DNA of 47,662 bases from Imhoffiella purpurea (GCF_000585215.1 NZ_AONC01000020.1:1-47662), one strand, 5' to 3'; positions 9,464 to 19,698 are shown, numbered from the stretch's first letter. Notes: a model not told the origin generated them from the letters alone. Numbers and translations are program-made.

Positions 9464-9761
9464 GATTCCGGCCAGCCCCTCTGCCAACGACGAGGGACCG
9501 CCGCGCAAACTCCGAAGTGAATGCGCTGCGTCAAACAGGCGCGACATAAGCGCCGGGGCTGCGGATCGCCCGATGAAGATATTTCAGTTGAAAGATTGTT
9601 AGAATTAGGTCGTTTTGCATCCGGAAGATGCGCGGACAGCATGGCACGCGGGTCTCCCACGAGCGCCGCCGCCAAATCCCCGCCAGAGGGAACCGGGTCG
9701 GCGGATGTCGTCGAAATCGCCATTCCAGGCCGTCACATACGAATATCATCACAATATCAAC

Positions 9762-11036
9762 ATGAAGCTGCTTGCCCTCGGACTCAACCACAAGACCGCG
9801 CCGGTCGATATCCGCGAACGCCTTGCCTTCGGGCCTGACATCATCGCGGGCGCGCTACGCGACCTGACCAACTGCAATGCCGTCTGCGAAGGTGTGATCC
9901 TCTCGACCTGCAACCGCACCGAGCTCTATTGCGCCGTTCAGGATGGCGCCGAGGCAGAGGTTCGCCGCTGGCTGAGCGGTTTCCACGGCCTCGAGCACGA
10001 GCGTGTCGACCCCTTCCTCTACGCCCACGCCGACCGCGATGCAGTCACGCACCTGCTGCGCGTCTCGAGCGGACTGGATTCCCTGGTGCTCGGCGAGCCG
10101 CAGATCCTCGGGCAGGTCAAGACCGCCTACCAGACGGCGACCGACTGCACCGCGACCGGCAAGCTGCTGGGCCGGCTGTTCCAGCACACCTTCTCGGTCG
10201 CCAAGACCGTGCGCACCGAGACCGCGATCGGCAGCAGCCCGGTCTCGGTCGCCTTCGCCGCGGTCAACCTCGCACGCCAGATCTTCAGCGACCTCTCGCA
10301 GCAGACCGCCCTGCTGATCGGCGCGGGCGAGACGATCGAGCTGGCGGCCCGCCACCTCCATCACAACGGCATCGGCCGCATCATCGTCGCCAACCGCACG
10401 GTCGAGCGCGCGCACGACCTCGCCGCCCAGTTCGACGGCTTCGCCATCTCGCTCACCGAGATCGCCAACCACCTGCCCGAGGCCGACATCGTCATCGCCT
10501 CCACGGCGAGCCCACTGCCCGTCCTCGGCAAGGGCACGGTCGAGCGCGCGCTCAAGAAGCGCAAGCACCGCCCGATATTCATGGTCGACATCGCGGTCCC
10601 GCGCGACATCGAGCCCGAGGTCGGCGATCTGAGCGACGTCTATCTCTACACCATCGACGACCTCCAGACCGTCATCGACGAGAGCCTGCGTTCGCGCCAA
10701 GCCGCCGCCGAGCAGGCCGAGGAGATCATCGACTTCCATTCGGGCGAATTCATGGCCTGGCTGCGTTCGCTCGATGCCGCCGGCCTGATCCAGGACTACC
10801 GTCAGCGCGCCGAGGAGCTGCGCGACGAGGTGCTGTCGCGCGCCAGACGTCAGCTCGATGCCGGCAAACCGCCGGCCGAGGTGCTCAACTTCCTCGCCCA
10901 CACCCTGACCAACAAGCTCCTGCACGCACCCAGCTCCAGACTGCGCCAGGCCGCCCGCGACGGCGACGCAGGCATCCTGGAAGCCGCCAACGAGCTGTTC
11001 CAACTCGACCAGACGCGGCTGAACGCCAATCCATGA
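9762..11036 (+). CDS. hemA: Glutamyl-tRNA reductase
   Basis: This 424-residue cytoplasmic enzyme reduces glutamyl-tRNA(Glu) to glutamate-1-semialdehyde with NADPH, the first committed step of tetrapyrrole (heme, bacteriochlorophyll, siroheme) synthesis. The N-terminus [20 protein letters not shown] is canonical. The active-site cysteine is C50 in STCNRTELY. Further markers are [18 protein letters not shown], the NADP-binding [13 protein letters not shown] and the C-terminal dimer helix. No clear Shine-Dalgarno sequence precedes 9762; an in-frame ATG at 9705 would add 19 residues unlike the family. The stop overlaps the prfA start (ATGA), as usual for the hemA-prfA-prmC operon. Confidence 0.96.
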   Translation: MKLLALGLNHKTAPVDIRERLAFGPDIIAGALRDLTNCNAVCEGVILSTCNRTELYCAVQDGAEAEVRRWLSGFHGLEHERVDPFLYAHADRDAVTHLLRVSSGLDSLVLGEPQILGQVKTAYQTATDCTATGKLLGRLFQHTFSVAKTVRTETAIGSSPVSVAFAAVNLARQIFSDLSQQTALLIGAGETIELAARHLHHNGIGRIIVANRTVERAHDLAAQFDGFAISLTEIANHLPEADIVIASTASPLPVLGKGTVERALKKRKHRPIFMVDIAVPRDIEPEVGDLSDVYLYTIDDLQTVIDESLRSRQAAAEQAEEIIDFHSGEFMAWLRSLDAAGLIQDYRQRAEELRDEVLSRARRQLDAGKPPAEVLNFLAHTLTNKLLHAPSSRLRQAARDGDAGILEAANELFQLDQTRLNANP

Positions 11037-12112
11037 ATCCATCGATCCGGGGCAAGCTGGAGCGCATCTCCGAGCGCTTCGGCGAGGTCATGGCCCTGCT
11101 GGCCGACGCGGAGACACAGGCGAACGCCAACCGCTTCCGCGACCTGAGTCGCGAATACGCCCAGCTCGAACCGCTCATGGAATGCTACGGGCGGTTCCTG
11201 GCCGCCGAAGAGGACATGGGGACGGCCGAGGAGATGCTCGCCGACCCCGAGATGGCCGCGCTCGCCAAGGACGAGATGGCCGCGGCCGCCGCGCGGCGCA
11301 ACCAGCTGGAGCCTGAGCTGCACCGTCTGCTGATCCCGGCCGACCCCAACGATCAGCGCAACATCTTCCTCGAGGTCCGCGCCGGAACCGGCGGGGCCGA
11401 GGCGGCGCTGTTCGCCGGCGACCTGATGCGCATGTACATCCGCTACTCCGAGCTCCAGGGCTGGCGCACCGAGCAGATCTCCGAGAGTCCGGGCGAGCTG
11501 GGCGGCTACAAGGAGGTCGTGATCCGCATCGCCGGCAACGGCGTCTATTCGCGGCTCAAGTTCGAGCCGGGCGCCCACCGCGTCCAGCGCGTTCCCGAAA
11601 CCGAATCGCAGGGACGCATCCATACCTCCGCCTGCACGGTGGCGGTGCTGCCCGAGGTCGAGTCGATCGACGCCATCGACATCAGCCCGAGCGACCTGCG
11701 TATCGACACCTACCGCGCATCCGGGGCCGGTGGCCAGCACGTCAACAAGACCGACTCGGCGATCCGCATCACCCACCTCCCCTCGGGCATCGTGGTCGAA
11801 TGTCAGGAGGAGCGCTCGCAGCACAAGAACCGGGCCAAAGCGATGTCGCTGCTGCACGCCAAACTGCTCTCCGGGGCGCGCGATACCCAGGCATCGGAAC
11901 AGTCCGAGTCGCGCAAGCTGCAGGTCGGCAGCGGCGACCGCTCGGAGCGTATCCGGACCTACAACTTCCCCCAGAACCGACTCACCGACCACCGCATCAA
12001 CCTCACGCTCTACAAGCTCGACGAGGTCATGAACGGACAGCTCGATCAGGTGATCGAACCGCTTCTGACGGAGTATCAGTCCGAGCAGCTGGCCGCCATG
12101 ATGGACGGCTGA
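11033..12112 (+). CDS. prfA: Peptide chain release factor 1
   Basis: This 359-residue factor ends translation at UAG and UAA. The codon-recognition tripeptide is PET within [18 protein letters not shown], matching the RF1 PxT form and not the RF2 SPF. The catalytic GGQ is in [16 protein letters not shown]. The Gln of GGQ is the substrate of PrmC, encoded next. The ATG overlaps the hemA stop, and the stop overlaps the prmC ATG (TGATG), so the three are translationally coupled. Confidence 0.97.
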   Translation: MNPSIRGKLERISERFGEVMALLADAETQANANRFRDLSREYAQLEPLMECYGRFLAAEEDMGTAEEMLADPEMAALAKDEMAAAAARRNQLEPELHRLLIPADPNDQRNIFLEVRAGTGGAEAALFAGDLMRMYIRYSELQGWRTEQISESPGELGGYKEVVIRIAGNGVYSRLKFEPGAHRVQRVPETESQGRIHTSACTVAVLPEVESIDAIDISPSDLRIDTYRASGAGGQHVNKTDSAIRITHLPSGIVVECQEERSQHKNRAKAMSLLHAKLLSGARDTQASEQSESRKLQVGSGDRSERIRTYNFPQNRLTDHRINLTLYKLDEVMNGQLDQVIEPLLTEYQSEQLAAMMDG

Positions 12113-12972
12113 TGCCGGCTGACGACAACCCGCCCAGAGGCATCGGCGCCGTCCTCGAGACGGCGACCGAGGCGCTTCGAGACGTCCCTGACGGCTCGCC
12201 GTTCATCGAGGCGCAGATCCTGCTCGGCCTGGCCACGGGACTGTCGCGCACCCAGATGCTCGCCTGGCCCGAGCGAAATCTCGCACCCGACCAGGAGACC
12301 CGTTTCGCGGATCTGCTGAATCGCCGCATCGCCGGCGAACCGATCGCCTACATCCGGGGCCGGCAATCCTTCTGGACCTTCGACCTGAGGGTCACGCCCG
12401 ACACGCTCATCCCGCGCCCCGAAACCGAACTTCTGGTCGAGACGACGCTCGATCGGCTCCAGAGGACCAGCGGTTTGCGCGTCGCCGACCTGGGAACAGG
12501 AAGCGGCGCCATCGCCGCGGCCCTGGCGTTGGAGCGCCCCGAGTGGCACCTGATCGCCACCGAGCGCTCGGGCGCGGCGCTGGAGATCGCGCGGCAGAAT
12601 TTCGACGACCTCCATCTCCAGAGGATCGCTCCGGTCCAGACCCACTGGCTGACCCCCTTCGCCGACGCCGGTCTCGACGCCATCGTCAGCAACCCGCCCT
12701 ACATCGCCGCCGTGGATCCGCATCTCGAGCGCGGCGATCTGCGCTTCGAGCCGCGCCAGGCACTGACACCCGAGGGCGACGGACTGGATGCGATCCGCGT
12801 CATCGCCGTCGAGGCCCGGCGCTGTCTGCGCCCGGACGGACTGGTCGCCGTCGAGCACGGATTCGACCAGGGCGAGGCGGTGCATAGGATCTTCACCGCT
12901 CAGGGACTGCTCGCGGTCGAGACCCGCCAGGACCTGGCGGGTCTCGACCGGATCACGCTGGGCTATCGCTGA
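12112..12972 (+). CDS. prmC: Release-factor glutamine N5-methyltransferase
   Basis: This 286-residue SAM-dependent enzyme methylates the GGQ glutamine of RF1 and RF2. It has the N-terminal helical domain, then the SAM motif ADLGTGSGAIAAALA and the catalytic NPPY (SNPPYIAAVDPHL). IPRPETELLVE is another family signature. The last 20 bases overlap the end of the convergent acyltransferase gene. Confidence 0.95.
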   Translation: MPADDNPPRGIGAVLETATEALRDVPDGSPFIEAQILLGLATGLSRTQMLAWPERNLAPDQETRFADLLNRRIAGEPIAYIRGRQSFWTFDLRVTPDTLIPRPETELLVETTLDRLQRTSGLRVADLGTGSGAIAAALALERPEWHLIATERSGAALEIARQNFDDLHLQRIAPVQTHWLTPFADAGLDAIVSNPPYIAAVDPHLERGDLRFEPRQALTPEGDGLDAIRVIAVEARRCLRPDGLVAVEHGFDQGEAVHRIFTAQGLLAVETRQDLAGLDRITLGYR

Positions 12973-13711
12973 ATCCCCCGGCGCGCAGCGAGACGGACGT
13001 TTCGCGCATCCAGCGCTCGACGCGGGATTTGAGCTCCTCCGCCCCGCCCTCGCAACCCATCGGCTCGCCGATCACGAGCCGGATGGTCCCGGGAATGCGC
13101 CAGATGGAGCGCGCCGGCCAGCAATCGCCAGCGTTGTGAACCATGGGAACCACGCGTCGGCCGGCATGACAGGCCAGCCTGGCACCACCCGGATTGAATG
13201 GGCCAATACAGCCCGGCGGCTGACGCGTCCCCTCCGGATAGATGACCACGCTGACACCGGCGTCGAGACGCTCCTTGCCCTGTCGCAGCAGCATCTTCAT
13301 GGCATGCACGGGCTTGCTGCGATCGATCGCGATCGGCCGCAGCAGCGACACGGCCCAGCCGAAGAAGGGCACCTGGAGCAGTTCGCGCTTGAGCACGGTC
13401 GCCTGGGGCGAGACCAGCACCTGGAGGAAGAAGGTCTCCCATTCGCTCTGATGATTGGCCATGACGACCACCGCCTGGTCGCGCGGGAGATTCTCCCGGC
13501 CGATCACCTCGATCCGGATACCGTTCAAATGTCGCAGCAGCCACATGGAGAGATGCGTCCAGAGGTTGACGAATCGGTAGCGTTGCTCGAAATTCATCAA
13601 GGGCGCCAGCAGCAGGCTCAAGGAGCCGTGCAGAATGCCGAGCAGGTTGTAGAGAACGAAGAAAAGGAGGCTTCGCAGCCTGATACTCAGGCCCACATGC
13701 GTTGCGGTCAT
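12953..13711 (-). CDS. PlsC-type lysophospholipid acyltransferase
   Basis: The 252-residue membrane-associated protein has a hydrophobic N-terminus (LRSLLFFVLYNLLGILHG) and the acyltransferase motif NHQSEWET. That is an HX4E version of the usual HX4D, a form known in one branch of 1-acyl-glycerol-3-phosphate acyltransferases. It also has VIYPEGTRQ (motif III) and VVPMVHNAG (motif IV). It should acylate lysophosphatidate or a similar lysolipid. It converges on prmC with a 20-base overlap. The ATG at 13711 has a weak ribosome-binding site. Confidence 0.87.
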   Translation of the reverse strand: MTATHVGLSIRLRSLLFFVLYNLLGILHGSLSLLLAPLMNFEQRYRFVNLWTHLSMWLLRHLNGIRIEVIGRENLPRDQAVVVMANHQSEWETFFLQVLVSPQATVLKRELLQVPFFGWAVSLLRPIAIDRSKPVHAMKMLLRQGKERLDAGVSVVIYPEGTRQPPGCIGPFNPGGARLACHAGRRVVPMVHNAGDCWPARSIWRIPGTIRLVIGEPMGCEGGAEELKSRVERWMRETSVSLRAGGFSDSPA

Positions 13712-13871
13712 GGCGTCTATCGATCGTCGATGTGGAGTCTTGTGGATTCGGGCGCCCGATTATAGCGAGCTCATCGCACAAAACCGCCAAGCGACGGACC
13801 CAAAAAGCACGCAGACACGATTAAAAAATTAATCTTGATTATTTCGAGCGCCCGATTAGCATAGTGCCTCC

Positions 13872-14282
13872 ATGGACATTCCAGACGCCGAACGCATCAA
13901 ACAGCGCGAGATCGCCTTCCATGCGGTCCATCCCAATCCGCGCCAAGCGGAGACGGCGGCCCTTTTCCTGGCCGATGTCGACGGCATACTGAGTGCCGAC
14001 ATCGCCTCGCCGATCCTGCTGCGCATCAGCTACGACGTGCTCAAGACCAGCCTGCAGGAAATCGAATCGGCCTTGACCGAGCTCGGGCTGCATCTCGACG
14101 ATCGGCTCTTCTACCGCCTCCGACGCGCCCTGCACCACTACACGGAGGAAACGGTGCGCGCCAACAGCGATTGTCAGACCTGTGAGAGCACCTGCACCGA
14201 GAAGCTCTTCGCCAAACGCTACGAACTCATCGAGCACGGCTGCCGCGACGACCGTCCGGAGCACTGGCGCCGTTATCTCTGA
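13872..14282 (+). CDS. Conserved small protein with CX2CX3C motif
   Basis: I do not recognise this 136-residue protein. It is soluble, mainly helical and acidic in the first half (DVDGILSADIASPILLRISYD). Towards the end it carries C101-X2-C104-X3-C108 followed by basic residues, which could bind a metal or an Fe-S cluster. A possible promoter (TTGATT 13835-13840, TAGCAT 13857-13862, 16-base spacer) lies so close that the message would be nearly leaderless. moeB follows on the same strand after 73 bases, which may hint at sulfur or cofactor work, but this is only a neighbourhood argument. Confidence 0.6.
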   Translation: MDIPDAERIKQREIAFHAVHPNPRQAETAALFLADVDGILSADIASPILLRISYDVLKTSLQEIESALTELGLHLDDRLFYRLRRALHHYTEETVRANSDCQTCESTCTEKLFAKRYELIEHGCRDDRPEHWRRYL

Positions 14283-14355
14283 CACCCCCGCGACCGAGCC
14301 GGCGCCCGCCCCTCAGACGCAGGCACCGCTCGCGATCGCGCAACTCCGCCCCGCC

Positions 14356-15099
14356 ATGAACGACGACCAACTGCTCCGCTACAGCCGCCAGATCATGCTG
14401 CCCGCATTCGGCATCGAGGCCCAGGAACGCCTGGCCGCCTCCAGGGTACTGGTCGTCGGCCTGGGCGGGCTCGGATCGCCGGCGGCCATGTATCTGGCCA
14501 CCGCCGGCGTGGGACATCTGCTGCTCGCGGATTTCGACGCCGTGGATCTGTCCAACCTCCAGCGCCAGATCCTGCACACCAGCGACCGCATCGGCATGCC
14601 CAAGGCGGACTCGGCACGCATCGCCCTGCAGGCGCTCAATCCGGAGGTGAGGCTGACCTGCATCAAGCGCAGCCTGACCGAGGAGCAGCTGCCGCAACTG
14701 CTGGCCGGGGTGGATCTGGTGGTGGACGCAAGCGACAACTTCCCCACCCGCTTCGCGCTCAACCGCGCCTGCGTCGCCGCGCGAATCCCTCTGGTCTCCG
14801 GGGCGGCGATCCGCATGGAGGGACAGGTCGCCGCCTTTTCGGGACACGCGGGCGCGCCTTGCTATCGCTGTCTCTATCCGGACGACGGCAGCATCGACGA
14901 GACCTGTACGGCCAACGGCGTCCTCGCCCCCCTGGTCGGCATCATCGGCAGCGTCCAGGCGGCCGAGGCGATCAAGATCCTGACCGGGGTCGGCCAACCT
15001 CTGTTCGGACGACTCCTGCTGCTGGATGCCGCGCGCATGGAGTGGCGCAGCCTGACACTGCACGCCGACCCGGAATGCCCGGTCTGTTCGGGTCGTTAG
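14356..15099 (+). CDS. moeB: MoeB/ThiF-family adenylyltransferase
   Basis: The 247-residue E1-like protein would adenylate the C-terminal Gly-Gly of a sulfur carrier (MoaD for molybdopterin, or ThiS for thiamine). Features in order are LLRYSRQIMLPAFGIEAQERL, the ATP loop VVGLGGLGSPAAMYLA, DFDAVDLSNLQRQ with the arginine finger region, DASDNFPTRF, and two zinc pairs, CYRC near residue 172 and CPVC near the end. Length equals MoeB (249 in E. coli) and there is no rhodanese extension. No moaD or thiS is adjacent, so MoeB versus ThiF cannot be settled here; MoeB is favoured by length. The ATG at 14356 begins the conserved region. Confidence 0.85.
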   Translation: MNDDQLLRYSRQIMLPAFGIEAQERLAASRVLVVGLGGLGSPAAMYLATAGVGHLLLADFDAVDLSNLQRQILHTSDRIGMPKADSARIALQALNPEVRLTCIKRSLTEEQLPQLLAGVDLVVDASDNFPTRFALNRACVAARIPLVSGAAIRMEGQVAAFSGHAGAPCYRCLYPDDGSIDETCTANGVLAPLVGIIGSVQAAEAIKILTGVGQPLFGRLLLLDAARMEWRSLTLHADPECPVCSGR

Positions 15100-15208
15100 C
15101 GACCGGCGCGATCAGGAAGCGAGCATCCGAACCTCACGCCGGTAGCTGAAAGCCGGCCGCTCTTTGCTGTATCTTCGGGATTCGTTCATCGTCCAGGCGG
15201 TCGCGACC

Positions 15209-15745
15209 ATGCGTTTCGAAGTCAGTCATGACGAGATCAGGAAGGCCAACGTCCCGCACGAGCTGTTCCTGACCAACCTGATCGGCAATCACATCCTCAT
15301 GACGGTGGCGCTGGGCGGCATCGCCGGCAGCTTTCCATGGGCGATGGCGCTGATTCCCATCATTTCGTTCAGCATCCTCGGCTACACCCTCTGGCGCGCA
15401 CGCCAATCTCGCAGGCGCGATCCCTGGTACGTCATGTGTCACTGGCAGGTATGCGCGCGCCGCAGCCGCTTCTTCATGCTGATGCTGGGAATGCTGGCGC
15501 TGGCCGCCGCGCTCGGCTGGATCGGCCATGCCTACGGCGGCATGATGAAGGAGGCGGTCCTGGCGCTGGTCGCCGGAACCGGCATCCTGCCGGTCATGGT
15601 CACCATCCTGGTGCTGGTCATCGTGGAGTCGGACGCGCTCTATCACGCCAATCAGGCCCGGCTGCCGGCCTGGGTGGTCGCCCGCTACCCGAACCCGGAG
15701 GTACGCATTCTCGGCGAGGAGGAAGCGGTCCACCAGGCATCATGA
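15209..15745 (+). CDS. Integral membrane protein of unknown function
   Basis: The 178-residue product has about four hydrophobic segments (near residues 24-42, 44-60, 87-108 and 118-140), with a basic cytosolic-type loop (RARQSRRRD) between the second and third. I recognise no enzymatic motif. The ATG at 15209 (MRFEVSHDEIRKANVPHELF) is preferred over the in-frame CTG at 15164. It ends 6 bases inside the convergent dsbA gene. Confidence 0.6.
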   Translation: MRFEVSHDEIRKANVPHELFLTNLIGNHILMTVALGGIAGSFPWAMALIPIISFSILGYTLWRARQSRRRDPWYVMCHWQVCARRSRFFMLMLGMLALAAALGWIGHAYGGMMKEAVLALVAGTGILPVMVTILVLVIVESDALYHANQARLPAWVVARYPNPEVRILGEEEAVHQAS

Positions 15746-16390
15746 TCCGTCGGCCAGTTCCCGGGCGATGAGGGTGTCCAGGATCTCGAGCATCGGCTCG
15801 GTCCCGCCAGACTCGCCGGGGGTGACCCGGTAGCGTCCGTCGACGATCAGCGTCGGCACGCTTTGGAGACCATATCGGGCCGCCATCTCCCTGGCGTGCC
15901 GAAGCTCGGTCTCCACCGCCTCGGATTCGTAACGGGCGCGAAAGGCATCCGCGTCCAGACCGATCTCGGCGGCGAAGGCGACCAGATCGTCCTCGCTCAT
16001 GATCCGGCGATGACGCTCGTGGATCGCCTCGAACAGCCCCCGATGAAAGGTCTCGAGCTCACCCATGGATCGGGCGGCGAAAAAGGCGCGGGCATGGGCA
16101 TCCCAACGCCCACCGGGTGCGGGCATGCGCCGAAACTCGGCCCCGACGGGCAGACTCTCGAGCCAGCGTGCGAGCAGCGGCTCCAGATGCCAGCAATGGG
16201 GACAGCCGTACCAGAAGATCTCCAGCACCTCGACCTTGTCGCCCGTCTCCGTCGGCTGAGGCTGCGGGAGACGCTGATAGTCGATCCCCTCGTCGAAGCC
16301 CCAGACCGGAACCGCCAGAAGAAGCGCGAACAGCATCGGGATCGAGGCCATCAGAACCGGCGAGCGCATGCGTATTGACCGAAACGACAT
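15740..16390 (-). CDS. dsbA: Periplasmic thiol:disulfide oxidoreductase DsbA
   Basis: The 216-residue product has a signal peptide ending near VPVWG (residue 31). The thioredoxin-fold active site is C63-P-H-C66 in FWYGCPHCWHLEP. The inserted helical domain follows, with the cis-proline at SVPTLIVDG. DsbA introduces disulfide bonds into exported proteins; possible local clients are the Cys-rich pilus proteins further along the window. AGGAG 8 bases upstream of the ATG at 16390 supports this start over M8. Confidence 0.92.
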   Translation of the reverse strand: MSFRSIRMRSPVLMASIPMLFALLLAVPVWGFDEGIDYQRLPQPQPTETGDKVEVLEIFWYGCPHCWHLEPLLARWLESLPVGAEFRRMPAPGGRWDAHARAFFAARSMGELETFHRGLFEAIHERHRRIMSEDDLVAFAAEIGLDADAFRARYESEAVETELRHAREMAARYGLQSVPTLIVDGRYRVTPGESGGTEPMLEILDTLIARELADGS

Positions 16391-16462
16391 GGTTTCACTC
16401 CTGAGTCATAGCCATCTTGCGGGTCGTCTGGCGGCAAACGGCCGGCCTCGAACCGATCGAGC

Positions 16463-17368
16463 TCAGCCGATCAGTGCGTAGTCGAGCACCAGTCCGACGA
16501 AGACGGCCATGCCGAAATAGTTGTTGTTGAGGAATGCCTGGAAACAGGCCGACCGCTCACGCCTCCAGGTCAGCTTCTGCTGATAGAGACTGAAGCCAGC
16601 CGCCACCAGCAAACTCGTCTCGTAGACGAGACCGCGCCCGGCCTGCTGACCGACCCAGAACAGCAGCCCCAGCATCAGCAGCTGCAGCAGACCCACGACC
16701 ATCCGATCCCAGCGGCCGAACAGAATGGCGGTGGACTTGACGCCGATCTTGAGGTCGTCCTCGCGGTCGACCATCGCATACTGGGTATCGTAGATCAGCG
16801 CCCAGATCAGCGCCGCAGCGAAGAGCACCCAGGCATAGAAGGGAACGGTCCCCGTGACCGCCGTGAAGGCCATCGGAACGGCCCAGCCGAAGGCCGCCCC
16901 GAGAAAGAGCTGGGGAACATGGGTGAAACGCTTCATGAAGGGATAGACGAAGGTCAGCAGCAAGGCGACAACCGAAAGCGCAATGGTCTGCCAGTTCAGC
17001 TGCAGCACCAGCCCGAAGGAGACCAGGCTCAAAAAGAGGAAGACGCCGATCGCCTCGGCGGGCGTCACCTGACCGGTCGCCAAGGGACGCTGGTTGGTGC
17101 GGGCGACGTGGCCGTCGAAATCGCGATCCGCATAGTCGTTGATGGCGCATCCGGCCGAGCGCATCAGCACCACGCCGAGCACGAAGATCACCACCACCGG
17201 CCAGGGCGGCTGTCCGCTGCCGGCGAGCCACAAGGCCCACAAGGCCGGCCACATCAGCAGGAAGATGCCGATGGGCCGATGCAGACGCACCAGATGGATG
17301 TAGCTCATGAACCGGTCGCGCAGCGAGAAGGACCGCGGATGATGGATTTTCAGCTCGGGGGAATTCAT
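16463..17368 (-). CDS. ubiA: 4-hydroxybenzoate polyprenyltransferase
   Basis: This 301-residue polytopic inner-membrane enzyme attaches the polyprenyl tail to 4-hydroxybenzoate in ubiquinone synthesis. Both Mg-diphosphate binding motifs are present: NDYADRDFDGHVART (N77, D81) and YDTQYAMVDREDDLKIG near residue 200. YPFMKRFTHVPQLFLG is also typical. The start MNSPELKIHH at 17368 is chosen; an extension to 17410 is possible but unsupported. The partner gene ubiC is not adjacent. Confidence 0.93.
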   Translation of the reverse strand: MNSPELKIHHPRSFSLRDRFMSYIHLVRLHRPIGIFLLMWPALWALWLAGSGQPPWPVVVIFVLGVVLMRSAGCAINDYADRDFDGHVARTNQRPLATGQVTPAEAIGVFLFLSLVSFGLVLQLNWQTIALSVVALLLTFVYPFMKRFTHVPQLFLGAAFGWAVPMAFTAVTGTVPFYAWVLFAAALIWALIYDTQYAMVDREDDLKIGVKSTAILFGRWDRMVVGLLQLLMLGLLFWVGQQAGRGLVYETSLLVAAGFSLYQQKLTWRRERSACFQAFLNNNYFGMAVFVGLVLDYALIG

Positions 17369-17502
17369 AGACGGATCTGGATAGGCCGATGAAGTGTATA
17401 AAGACATCAATCGCCGACGATTATGGCATAGCGGAAAAGCCGAGGAGATTCGGATGCCTCTCGGTGCGCGACGACGGAGGGGCGTGCGAACGGATTCGGC
17501 GG

Positions 17503-19641
17503 TCAGACCTGACCGTAGAGCTCGCGATCGCCCAGCCAGCGCTCGACCAGCGGCGAAACCAGATGGGCATGACGCTCCAAGATCAGATCCGCCGCGCGCT
17601 GCGCCGCCGCGACCAGATGCCGGTCGCGCAGCGGATCGGCCACGCGCAGCTGGATGGCGCCCGTCTGACGCGTCCCCAGCACCTCACCGGCGCCCCGTAT
17701 CTGCAGATCGCGCTCGGCGATCTCGAATCCATCGCAGGTCGCCCGCATCAACCCCAGACGCTCTCGGGCCACCTCGGACAAGGGCGATCGATAGAGCAGC
17801 AGACAGTGGCTCTCGACCGATCCGCGCCCCACCCGGCCGCGCAACTGATGCAGCTGAGCCAGCCCCAGCCGTTCGGCGTTCTCGATGATCATGAGGCTAG
17901 CGTTGGGCACGTCCACGCCGACCTCGATCACCGTCGTCGCGACCAGCAGACCCAGGTCGCCGCGAACGAAGGCCCCCATCACCGCCGCGCGCTCGCTCGG
18001 CTTGAGCCGCCCGTGGACCAGACCCACGGGGATGCCGGGCAGCAGCTCGGCCAGCTGGCGCGCGCTCTCCTCGGCGGCCTGACACTGGAGCGCCTCGGAC
18101 TCCTCGATCAGGGTACAGACCCAGTAGACCTGGCGGCCCTGCTCGCAGGCACGCCGGACCCGCTCGACCACCTCGTCGCGGCGGGTCTCGGGCACCGCGA
18201 CCGTGGTGATGGGCGTGCGTCCGGGCGGCAGGCCATCGATCACCGACAGGTCCAGATCCGCATAGAGCGTCATGGCCAGCGAGCGCGGGATCGGCGTCGC
18301 CGTCATGATGAGCTGATGCGGTGCCCGATCCGCCTCGGCGCCCTTCTCGCGCAGCTTCATCCGCTGATGGACCCCGAAGCGATGCTGCTCGTCGACGATG
18401 ACCAGCCCCAGATCGCCAAACCGGACGCTTTCCTGGAAGAGCGCGTGCGTCCCCACTACTAGAGGCGCGCATCCCGACCCGATGGCCTCGATCAGATCGG
18501 CCCGCTCCTGTCCCTTGTGCCGCCCCGCGAGCCAGACCGGACAAATCCCGAGCGGCTCGAGCCAGCCGCTCAGGGTGCGATGATGCTGCTCCGACAGCAG
18601 CTCGGTGGGTGCCATGAGGGCCACCTGCCGACCGGCCTCGATCGCCTGCAGCGCGGCCAGCGCGGCCACCACCGTCTTGCCCGCACCCACGTCGCCCTGC
18701 AGCAGGCGCTGCATCGGCCGAGTGCCCCCGAGATCGCGGGCGATCTCGCCAACCACGCGCTCCTGGGCCTGGGTAAGCGCGAAAGGAAGCGATCGAAGCA
18801 AAGCCTGGCGCAACCGCCCGTCCCCGCTCAGGGCCGGCGCGACGATGCGGCGCTGGGAGAGACGCATCCGGCGCAGGCTCGCCTGATGGGCGACCAGCTC
18901 CTCGAAGATCAGGCGCCGGAACGCCGGATGCCGTCGCTCCATGAGCGCGTCCAGATCGGCCGTCGCAGGGGGGCGATGGATATGGATCAGCGCCTCGGCC
19001 ACCCCCGGCAAATCCGCTCCGCCCAAGGTCTCCCGCGGCAGACAGTCTGGCAAGGGACAGAGCTCCAGATGCTCGAGCGCCTGATCGAGCAGGGCGCGCC
19101 AGACCGACTGTGACAGACCCTCGGTGGTGGGATAGACGGGCGTCAGACAGGTCTCGGGCCCGGAGGTCTCGCCGGTCTGGAGGCTATATTCGGGATGGAT
19201 CATCTCCAGCGCGCCCTGCCCGGGCCGCGCCTCGCCGTAGCAGCGCAGCCTAACGCCTGGCCGGAAGACGCCGACCTGCGTCGCCGAAAAATGGAAGAAC
19301 CGCAGGACCAGAGCATAGGGCGATCCGTCCGTGAGCCAGACCTTGAGCGAGCGCCGCCTGCCCTCGACGACCCTCGCCTCCACGACCTCGCCCTCGATCA
19401 GGGCCTCGGAACCGGCGACCAATACAGAAAAAGGAATCAGGCGGGTCCGGTCCTGATAGCGCAAAGGCAGATGGAGGAGCAGATCCCGAACGCTGTGAAC
19501 GCCGATCCGGGCGAGCCGCTCGGCCACCTTGGGGCCGACACGCTTCAGGGTTCGAACGGATACCCGATCGAGCCCGGGTTCGGTATCCGCAGACCCAGCA
19601 GCGGATCCCGACGGCGACGCCTCACGGGCCTCGCAGGACAT
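17503..19641 (-). CDS. recG: ATP-dependent DNA helicase RecG
   Basis: This 712-residue protein reverses stalled replication forks and processes recombination intermediates. The N-terminal wedge/OB domain (VGPKVAERLARIGVHSVRDLLLHLP, LRYQDRT) is followed by Walker A GDVGAGKT near residue 317, DEQHRFGVHQR, TATPIPRSLAMT, the second RecA fold, and the RecG tail QLRGRVGRG ... LQIRGAGEVLGTRQTG. The ATG at 19641 is chosen; a GTG at 19656 is an in-frame alternative adding 5 residues. Confidence 0.96.
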   Translation of the reverse strand: MSCEAREASPSGSAAGSADTEPGLDRVSVRTLKRVGPKVAERLARIGVHSVRDLLLHLPLRYQDRTRLIPFSVLVAGSEALIEGEVVEARVVEGRRRSLKVWLTDGSPYALVLRFFHFSATQVGVFRPGVRLRCYGEARPGQGALEMIHPEYSLQTGETSGPETCLTPVYPTTEGLSQSVWRALLDQALEHLELCPLPDCLPRETLGGADLPGVAEALIHIHRPPATADLDALMERRHPAFRRLIFEELVAHQASLRRMRLSQRRIVAPALSGDGRLRQALLRSLPFALTQAQERVVGEIARDLGGTRPMQRLLQGDVGAGKTVVAALAALQAIEAGRQVALMAPTELLSEQHHRTLSGWLEPLGICPVWLAGRHKGQERADLIEAIGSGCAPLVVGTHALFQESVRFGDLGLVIVDEQHRFGVHQRMKLREKGAEADRAPHQLIMTATPIPRSLAMTLYADLDLSVIDGLPPGRTPITTVAVPETRRDEVVERVRRACEQGRQVYWVCTLIEESEALQCQAAEESARQLAELLPGIPVGLVHGRLKPSERAAVMGAFVRGDLGLLVATTVIEVGVDVPNASLMIIENAERLGLAQLHQLRGRVGRGSVESHCLLLYRSPLSEVARERLGLMRATCDGFEIAERDLQIRGAGEVLGTRQTGAIQLRVADPLRDRHLVAAAQRAADLILERHAHLVSPLVERWLGDRELYGQV

Positions 19642-19698
19642 CGTCACCGCAGCCACGCCCCAGGACCCTCAATGCGCCCATCACCGAACGGAGCCGCA

